Source: an uncultured Clostridia bacterium (GTDB taxonomy: Bacteria; Bacillota; Clostridia; TANB77; CAG-508). From it: DNA of 37,722 bases. Below are positions 32,990 to 37,722 of this stretch, piece by piece. The stretch covers positions 1 to 37,722 of the forward strand of contig CALYAE010000070.1 of the NCBI GenBank assembly GCA_944393435.1, in the 5' to 3' direction. The notes beneath the pieces were generated by a model. It was given only the letters and a program-made list of their open reading frames with translations, had not been told where the DNA came from and searched no databases. A program made the position numbers and the translations under genes. The stretch's first letter is position 1, and each line of letters begins with the position of its first letter.

Positions 32990-33003
32990 TTTTTATTCTA
33001 TTT

Positions 33004-33015
33004 AAGAGTACTCTT
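33004..33015. promoter_or_regulatory. Perfect 12-bp palindrome between divergent uvrC and glmS promoters
   Basis: AAGAGTACTCTT is identical on both strands. It lies 14 nt from the uvrC -35 box and 17 nt from the glmS -35 box, a position suited to an operator. It does not match the GAAC-N4-GTTC LexA/DinR box. Confidence 0.4.
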
Positions 33016-33032
33016 TGCTATTTTCCTACCCT

Positions 33033-33061
33033 TTGACACATTACATTTTTTATAGTAATAT
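33033..33061 (+). promoter_or_regulatory. Sigma-A promoter of glmS
   Basis: A perfect TTGACA (33033-33038), a 17-nt spacer and TAATAT (33056-33061), about 40 nt before the start codon. The leader is too short for a glmS ribozyme. Confidence 0.7.
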
Positions 33062-33101
33062 AATAGCATAAAATATAAATCATGAATGGAGGTAGCACAA
33101 A

Positions 33102-34940
33102 ATGTGTGGAAGTGTTGGTTATATAGGAGATAAACAAGCCACTCCTATTTTAATGAATGGCTTATTAAGTTTAGAATACAGAGGATATGATTCTGCTGGT
33201 ATTGCAGTGATTGAAAATAATGAGATTACTGTTATGAAAGATAAAGGAAGAGTAGCAAACTTAAAGGCTATTGATGGAATTGATACTTTAACTTCACAAG
33301 TTGGTATTGCACATACTAGATGGGCAACTCATGGAAAACCATCAAAAGAAAATGCACATCCTCATGTTGATAATCACAATCAATTTGCTGTTGTACATAA
33401 TGGAATTATTGAAAATTATCATGAATTAAAAGAATTTTTAACACAAAAAGGATATCATTTTATATCTCAAACCGATACTGAAGTTATTCCTAATTTAATT
33501 GACTATTATTATAAAAATGGTATTTCTGATGAAGATCCATTTTTAAGAGCCGTTAAATCTGCGGTAGATAATTTAAAGGGTAGTTATGCTTTAGAAGTCA
33601 TTTCTAAATTATTTCCTGATAGAATTATTGTAGTTAGAAAAGATAGTCCATTAGTGATTGGAAAAGGAAAAAAAGAAAACTTTGTTGCATCTGATATTCC
33701 TGCAATTCTTGCTTATACGAAGGATTTTTATTTATTAGATGATTATGAATATGCTGTCATTAAGCAAGATGAAATTCATTTTTATGATAACACTTTATTA
33801 GAACATAGCAAGGCAATTAAGAATATTGAATGGGATGCTACATCAGCTGAAAAAAATGGTTATGAAGATTATATGTTAAAAGAAATTTATGAACAACCAA
33901 ATTCAATTCGCGAAACCATTGGCTCTAGACTAAAATTAGGCGAACCTTGTAGTTTTGATGATTTAGACTTTACCAAAGAATATTTAGATACTATTCATCA
34001 AATTTATATTGTAGCTTGTGGTACAGCAATGCATGCTGGTTTAGTTGGGAAAACTGCTTTGGAAAGACTTTGTCATATTCCTGTTCAAGTAGATATTGCA
34101 TCTGAGTTCCGCTATCGTGATCCAATTATTGATGAAAAAACACTTTGCATCTATATTAGTCAATCTGGAGAAACCGCTGATACACTTGCTGCTTTGAAAT
34201 TAGCTAAATCTAAAGGTGCAAAAACATTAGCAATTTCTAATGTAATTGGAAGTTCTATTACTCGTGAGGCTGATTATACTATTTATACACATGCTGGTCC
34301 TGAAATTGCTGTTGCTTCCACAAAAGCCTATACTTCTCAGGTAGTGTTGATTTGCATGCTAGCAATTCATTTTGCTGAAATTCTAGATTGCAAGCAAGAA
34401 TCTGTTTTAGAAAATTTAAAATCTGATATTCTAGATTTGCCAACTAAAATAGAAGCCGTATTAGACAAAGCCGAAGAAGTACAAAAATTTGCTAAAAAAG
34501 TGTATACAGAGCATGATATGTATTTCTTAGGAAGAGGTACTGATTATCATGTTGCTATGGAAGGTTCCTTAAAATTAAAAGAAATTTCTTATATTCATTC
34601 AGAGGCTTATGCTGCTGGTGAATTAAAGCACGGACCAATTGCTTTAATTGAAAATGGCATTACAGTCATTACTATTTTGACAAATCCTGATTTAGTGGAA
34701 AAATCCATCAGCAATATTCAGGAAGTAATCACAAGAGGAGCCAAAACATTGGTAGTAACCAATCAAAAATTAAGTAATGTAAATTTTGATTATGTTATCA
34801 ATATTCCTGAAACAAACGAACTAATCTCCCCTATCCTCTCTGTAATACCACTTCAGCTTCTTTCTTATTATATTTCTAAAAATAAGGGGCTAGATGTGGA
34901 TAAACCAAGAAATTTAGCAAAATCTGTTACAGTAGAATAA
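33102..34940 (+). CDS. glmS: Glutamine-fructose-6-phosphate aminotransferase (isomerizing)
   Basis: A 612-aa enzyme that makes glucosamine-6-phosphate from fructose-6-phosphate and glutamine, the entry step to peptidoglycan amino sugars. The N-terminal glutaminase starts with Cys2 (MCGSVGYIG) and has HTRWATHGKPS. The two SIS domains hold SQSGETADT and ASTKAYTSQ. The C-terminus KPRNLAKSVTVE is canonical. GGAGG precedes the ATG. Its stop abuts the bofA stop with no base between them. Confidence 0.97.
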   Translation: MCGSVGYIGDKQATPILMNGLLSLEYRGYDSAGIAVIENNEITVMKDKGRVANLKAIDGIDTLTSQVGIAHTRWATHGKPSKENAHPHVDNHNQFAVVHNGIIENYHELKEFLTQKGYHFISQTDTEVIPNLIDYYYKNGISDEDPFLRAVKSAVDNLKGSYALEVISKLFPDRIIVVRKDSPLVIGKGKKENFVASDIPAILAYTKDFYLLDDYEYAVIKQDEIHFYDNTLLEHSKAIKNIEWDATSAEKNGYEDYMLKEIYEQPNSIRETIGSRLKLGEPCSFDDLDFTKEYLDTIHQIYIVACGTAMHAGLVGKTALERLCHIPVQVDIASEFRYRDPIIDEKTLCIYISQSGETADTLAALKLAKSKGAKTLAISNVIGSSITREADYTIYTHAGPEIAVASTKAYTSQVVLICMLAIHFAEILDCKQESVLENLKSDILDLPTKIEAVLDKAEEVQKFAKKVYTEHDMYFLGRGTDYHVAMEGSLKLKEISYIHSEAYAAGELKHGPIALIENGITVITILTNPDLVEKSISNIQEVITRGAKTLVVTNQKLSNVNFDYVINIPETNELISPILSVIPLQLLSYYISKNKGLDVDKPRNLAKSVTVE

Positions 34941-35201
34941 TTACATGAATAATTTTAGTACAACTAATAGTACCGCTCCTGGAATTCCTAAAACTCCTAC
35001 TAAAATAGCAGTTGCAATATTTAAACCTATATGGAAACCAAAGGTACTACCTACTAAATTAATGAAAAAAATTAGAATTCCACCTAAAATAGAATTCACA
35101 ATTAATTTCATAATTGCTTTTAAGGGAATGGAAAAAACCTTCCCTACAATCCATAAAACAATTATACATGCTAAAATTGTTAAGCCATTAGAAAAGTCCA
35201 A
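34941..35201 (-). CDS. bofA: BofA family inhibitor of pro-sigma-K processing
   Basis: An 86-aa membrane protein with two or three hydrophobic segments. NSILGGILIFFINLVG and GLNIATAILVGVLGIPGAVLL match BofA, which holds the SpoIVFB protease inactive until forespore signalling. There is no ATG in frame; the start appears to be TTG 35201, with GGTGAT (35212-35207) 5 nt upstream. Both lie in or next to a 15-bp hairpin. It follows yaaL, as in Bacillus and many Clostridia. Confidence 0.85.
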   Translation of the reverse strand: MDFSNGLTILACIIVLWIVGKVFSIPLKAIMKLIVNSILGGILIFFINLVGSTFGFHIGLNIATAILVGVLGIPGAVLLVVLKLFM

Positions 35202-35250
35202 ATTCTATCACCATTCCTTTATTAGTTTATAAATATGATAGAATTTGGAC
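35196..35250 (-). promoter_or_regulatory. 15-bp hairpin over the bofA start codon
   Basis: GTCCAAATTCTATCA (35196-35210) and its exact complement (35236-35250) enclose a 25-nt loop in the yaaL-bofA gap. On the mRNA the 3' arm contains the TTG start and second codon of bofA and part of its GGTGAT site; AAAGG is exposed in the loop. Confidence 0.7.
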
Positions 35251-35259
35251 AAATATGAC

Positions 35260-35535
35260 TTATCCCACTTGATTTTTTCTAAAATAGATTTCCTCAATCA
35301 TATCTAGACAAATACCTCTTTTTTTGGCTTTGCTTACTAAAAAGTCTAATTTGCTTTTAGTTGCTTTGATTTGATAAACATAATAATCAATTAATCCTGC
35401 TTCTGCTGTTTCAAAATTTTTGTTAGCTAAATCTAATTCCCTTTTTGTTTTTAATACACTAATAATTAATTCAATTTTCTTTTCTTCTTCTGTTTTATCC
35501 CCTATCATGCTTTCTTTTTGGTAATTCTCATTCAT
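35260..35535 (-). CDS. yaaL: YaaL-like DUF2508 protein
   Basis: A 91-aa cytoplasmic, mainly helical protein with AAGGGAAG before the ATG. The pattern of a charged N-terminus, ELDLANKNFETAEAGLIDYYVYQI and a C-terminal basic/aromatic part fits DUF2508 (YaaL), whose function is unknown. Its place directly upstream of bofA supports the call. Confidence 0.8.
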   Translation of the reverse strand: MNENYQKESMIGDKTEEEKKIELIISVLKTKRELDLANKNFETAEAGLIDYYVYQIKATKSKLDFLVSKAKKRGICLDMIEEIYFRKNQVG

Positions 35536-35660
35536 ATTTTTCTTCCCTTCTTTGTATTCTTTTTCATTAACAAACTATGTTAATTTTGGTAAAATCTTGT
35601 TATTACTATATGCAATCTTTTTCATTTTATACATAGAATTTACGCTTTAAAAAATAATTG

Positions 35661-35689
35661 TTGCATTTTTAGCTATCAGATGCTAAAAT
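35661..35689 (+). promoter_or_regulatory. Sigma-A promoter of serS-engB
   Basis: TTGCAT (35661-35666), a 17-nt spacer and TAAAAT (35684-35689), about 33 nt before the serS start. There is no room for a T-box leader. Confidence 0.6.
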
Positions 35690-35722
35690 AATGGTGACAC
35701 CACTAACAAAGGGAGGAAAACA

Positions 35723-37012
35723 ATGATTGATATTAAATTTTTAAGGGAAAATCCAGAAGTTGTAAAAGAAAATATAAGAAAAAAATTTCAAGACTATAAA
35801 TTAGTATTGGTAGATGAAGTATTAGAGCTAGATCACAAAAATCGTGAAGTAAAATTAAAAGGTGATGAATTAAGAAGCAAAAGAAATGCACTCAGTAGTG
35901 AAATTGGCGTGTTTATGAAGCAAGGAAAAAAAGAAGAAGCAGAATCTTTCAAAAAACAGGTACAAGAAATTAATAAACAACTAGTGGAAAATGAAAAATT
36001 AGAAGAAGAATATAGTAGTCAGATTCAAGAAAGAATGTTAAAAATTCCAAATTTAATTGCTGATTCTGTTCCAATTGGAAAAGATGATAGTCAAAATGTA
36101 GAAATTGAAAAATTTGGTAAGCCTTTTGTTCCAAATTATGAAATTCCTTATCATACTGATATTATGGAATCTTTTTCAGGCATTGATTTAGATAGTGCAA
36201 GACGTGTTGCTGGTAATGGTTTTTACTATTTAATGGGAAATATTGCAAGATTACATTCAGCAGTTATTTCTTATGCAAGAGATTTTATGATTGCTAAAGG
36301 GTTTACTTATTGTATCCCACCTTATATGATTCGTAGTAGTGTGGTAACTGGTGTAATGAGCTTTGAAGAAATGGATGCTATGATGTATAAGATTGAAGGA
36401 GAAGATTTATATTTAATTGGTACTAGTGAACATTCTATGATTGGCAAATTTAAAGATCAAATTCTTCCTAAAGAAGAACTTCCTTATTGTATGACTTCTT
36501 ATTCTCCTTGTTTTAGAAAAGAAAAAGGTGCTCATGGAATTGAGGAACGTGGTGTTTACCGTATTCATCAATTTGAAAAACAGGAGATGATTGTAGTTTG
36601 CAACCCTGAGGATAGCTGGAACTGGTATGATAAATTATGGAGTTACACAGTAGAACTTTTTAGAAACATGGAAATTCCTGTACGCACTTTAGAGTGTTGT
36701 AGTGGAGATTTAGCTGATTTAAAGTCAAAAAGTTGTGATATTGAAGCATGGAGCCCTAGACAGCAAAAGTACTTTGAGGTTGGTAGTTGTTCTAATTTAA
36801 CAGATGCACAAGCAAGACGTCTTGGTATTCGTATTAAAGGAGAAAAAGGAAATTATTATGCTCATACTTTAAATAATACTGTGGTTGCTCCGCCTCGTAT
36901 GTTAATTGCTTTTTTGGAAAACCATTATCAAGAAGATGGAAGTATCTTTATTCCAGAAGTGCTAAGACCTTATATGGGAGGTTTAAACAAATTAGTACCT
37001 AACCCAAAATAG
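35723..37012 (+). CDS. serS: Seryl-tRNA synthetase
   Basis: A 429-aa class II synthetase. An N-terminal coiled-coil arm (about 30-110) binds the long arm of tRNA-Ser; the catalytic core has motif 2 FRKEKGAHGIEERGVYRIHQFEKQ and motif 3 APPRMLIAFLENH. GGGAGG precedes the ATG. VCNPEDSWNWYDKLW, CDIEAW and GSCSNLTDAQARRLGIR look closer to the archaeal-type SerRS than to the usual bacterial form, which has GSGLAVGR in motif 3. It is followed 15 nt later by engB. Confidence 0.94.
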   Translation: MIDIKFLRENPEVVKENIRKKFQDYKLVLVDEVLELDHKNREVKLKGDELRSKRNALSSEIGVFMKQGKKEEAESFKKQVQEINKQLVENEKLEEEYSSQIQERMLKIPNLIADSVPIGKDDSQNVEIEKFGKPFVPNYEIPYHTDIMESFSGIDLDSARRVAGNGFYYLMGNIARLHSAVISYARDFMIAKGFTYCIPPYMIRSSVVTGVMSFEEMDAMMYKIEGEDLYLIGTSEHSMIGKFKDQILPKEELPYCMTSYSPCFRKEKGAHGIEERGVYRIHQFEKQEMIVVCNPEDSWNWYDKLWSYTVELFRNMEIPVRTLECCSGDLADLKSKSCDIEAWSPRQQKYFEVGSCSNLTDAQARRLGIRIKGEKGNYYAHTLNNTVVAPPRMLIAFLENHYQEDGSIFIPEVLRPYMGGLNKLVPNPK

Positions 37013-37027
37013 AAAGGAAAAAGAAAT

Positions 37028-37621
37028 ATGGTAATAAAAAATCCAAAGTTTTATATTTCTGCGGTTAGCCCTAAGCAATATCCTAAGGATTCTCTTCCTC
37101 AAGTGGTTTTAGTAGGAAAATCTAATGTAGGAAAATCTTCCTTTATTAATACTTTAGTAAACCGCAAGAAATTAGCTAGGACAAGCAGTGAACCTGGAAA
37201 AACAAGACAAATTAATTTTTATCAAATGGATGATCGATTTTATTTTGTTGATTTGCCAGGTTATGGGTATAGTAAAATGTCTAAACAAGAGCAAATAAAA
37301 GTCGGAAATTTTATAGAAGAATATTTGAAAACAAGTACCAATATTGCGCTCATCATTTTTTTAATTGATATTCGCCATGAGCCTACTCAAAATGATGAAT
37401 TAATGTATGATTATTTGTTTCAAACCAATCTTCCTTGTATTGTAATTGCAAGTAAAGCAGACAAAATTGCAATTACTAAAGTAGATTCTGCCATCCAAAC
37501 TTTGCAAGAAATTTTAAATCCATTAAAAGATTTATGTTTTCTTCCTTTTTCTTCTGAGAGAAAAATTTATACTAAGAGAGTTTGGGAGGAAATTGAAAAA
37601 TATATTGTCAATGATTTTTGA
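37028..37621 (+). CDS. engB: Ribosome biogenesis GTP-binding protein EngB (YsxC)
   Basis: A 197-aa TrmE-Era-EngA-like GTPase needed for 50S subunit assembly. G1 GKSNVGKSSF, G2 region RTSSEPGKTRQINFY, G3 DLPGYGYSKM, G4 SKADK. AAAGG precedes the ATG. Full length; second gene of the serS unit. Confidence 0.96.
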   Translation: MVIKNPKFYISAVSPKQYPKDSLPQVVLVGKSNVGKSSFINTLVNRKKLARTSSEPGKTRQINFYQMDDRFYFVDLPGYGYSKMSKQEQIKVGNFIEEYLKTSTNIALIIFLIDIRHEPTQNDELMYDYLFQTNLPCIVIASKADKIAITKVDSAIQTLQEILNPLKDLCFLPFSSERKIYTKRVWEEIEKYIVNDF

Positions 37622-37645
37622 AAATGTCCCAAAATTTTTTAAACA

Positions 37646-37677
37646 TTAGCCCTAAAAAATTTAGTTTTTAGGGCTAA
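37646..37677. terminator. Bidirectional terminator after engB
   Basis: A 13-bp perfect stem (37646-37658 with 37665-37677; TTAGCCCTAAAAA on the left) has a 6-nt loop and T-rich flanks. It lies between engB and a convergent gene at the right edge. Confidence 0.8.
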
Positions 37678-37680
37678 ATT

Positions 37681-37722
37681 TTAACAAACTTTTTCAAGTT
37701 CTTTTTGAATTTTTTCAACTTG
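37681..37722 (-). CDS. 3' end of an unidentified gene at the right edge
   Basis: The minus strand reads QVEKIQKELEKVC and a TAA stop at 37683-37681. The heptad-like, charged helix would suit a coiled-coil C-terminus such as that of ValRS, but 13 residues do not identify it. The terminator just downstream supports a real gene end. Confidence 0.4.
   Translation of the reverse strand, partial: QVEKIQKELEKVC

Noticed and set aside
33004-33015. SOS (LexA/DinR) box for uvrC
   Set aside because: The palindrome AAGAGTACTCTT lacks the GAAC/GTTC arms of the Firmicutes SOS box.
32990-33101. Possible glmS ribozyme riboswitch upstream of glmS
   Set aside because: A -10 box at 33056-33061 leaves only about 40 nt of leader, and no ribozyme core is visible.
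35536-35722. T-box leader upstream of serS
   Set aside because: A promoter at 35661-35689 gives a leader of about 30 nt, and no T-box sequence or large stem is present.

Overview
The window is about 37.7 kb of low-GC DNA from a spore-forming, anaerobic, Gram-positive bacterium of the class Clostridia, probably an uncultured gut-type lineage. The evidence is strong AAGGAGG ribosome binding sites, sporulation genes (splB, yqfC, yqfD, pdaA, yaaL, bofA), a three-subunit NAD-linked [FeFe] hydrogenase, and a Firmicutes-type agr quorum-sensing locus. I cannot name genus or species. No rRNA, tRNA, CRISPR array or intact transposon is visible.

Layout. 1-4.8 kb (minus): the 5' end of a pilin-like gene at the left edge, an AAA/DUF4143 ATPase, a spore photoproduct lyase homologue, an MscS channel and trmB. 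4.9-6.6 kb (plus): an AMP-forming acyl-CoA synthetase, followed by a GC-rich inverted and tandem repeat. 6.8-12 kb (minus): an operon with a consensus promoter at 11990-12018, reading frameshifted glycosyltransferase, GT2 glycosyltransferase, polysaccharide pyruvyl transferase, pth, rng. 12-25.5 kb (minus): the Firmicutes 'era cluster' in the order pdaA, yqfC, yqfD, unknown 413-aa gene, ybeY, dgkA-PAP2 fusion, DUF3048 gene, decayed Rpn nuclease, hydC-hydB-hydA, era, yqzL, recO. The usual phoH neighbour is missing, and the hydrogenase operon and other genes sit in the middle of the cluster.

25.6-28.9 kb: a complete agr system in a split, convergent arrangement. agrA-agrC read rightward, agrB and a 39-codon agrD read leftward, and one bidirectional terminator lies between them. 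AgrD should be matured and exported by AgrB and sensed by AgrC, which signals to AgrA. Two exact Spo0A-box heptamers flank the agrA promoter, and a terminator-like hairpin lies in its leader, so the circuit may be tied to sporulation.

29-37.7 kb: rluA-family pseudouridine synthase, an interspersed repeat, a SAM methyltransferase whose last codons lie in that repeat, a small membrane protein, uvrC (apparently started at ATT), then divergent glmS, the yaaL-bofA pair with a hairpin over the bofA start, serS, engB, and the 3' end of an unknown gene at the right edge.

The strongest observations are the split agr locus with its small autoinducer gene, the ATT start of uvrC, the bofA start-codon hairpin, the DgkA-PAP2 fusion, the photoproduct lyase homologue lacking the canonical catalytic cysteine, and a set of GC-rich intergenic repeats. 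Most other genes are ordinary housekeeping or sporulation genes.
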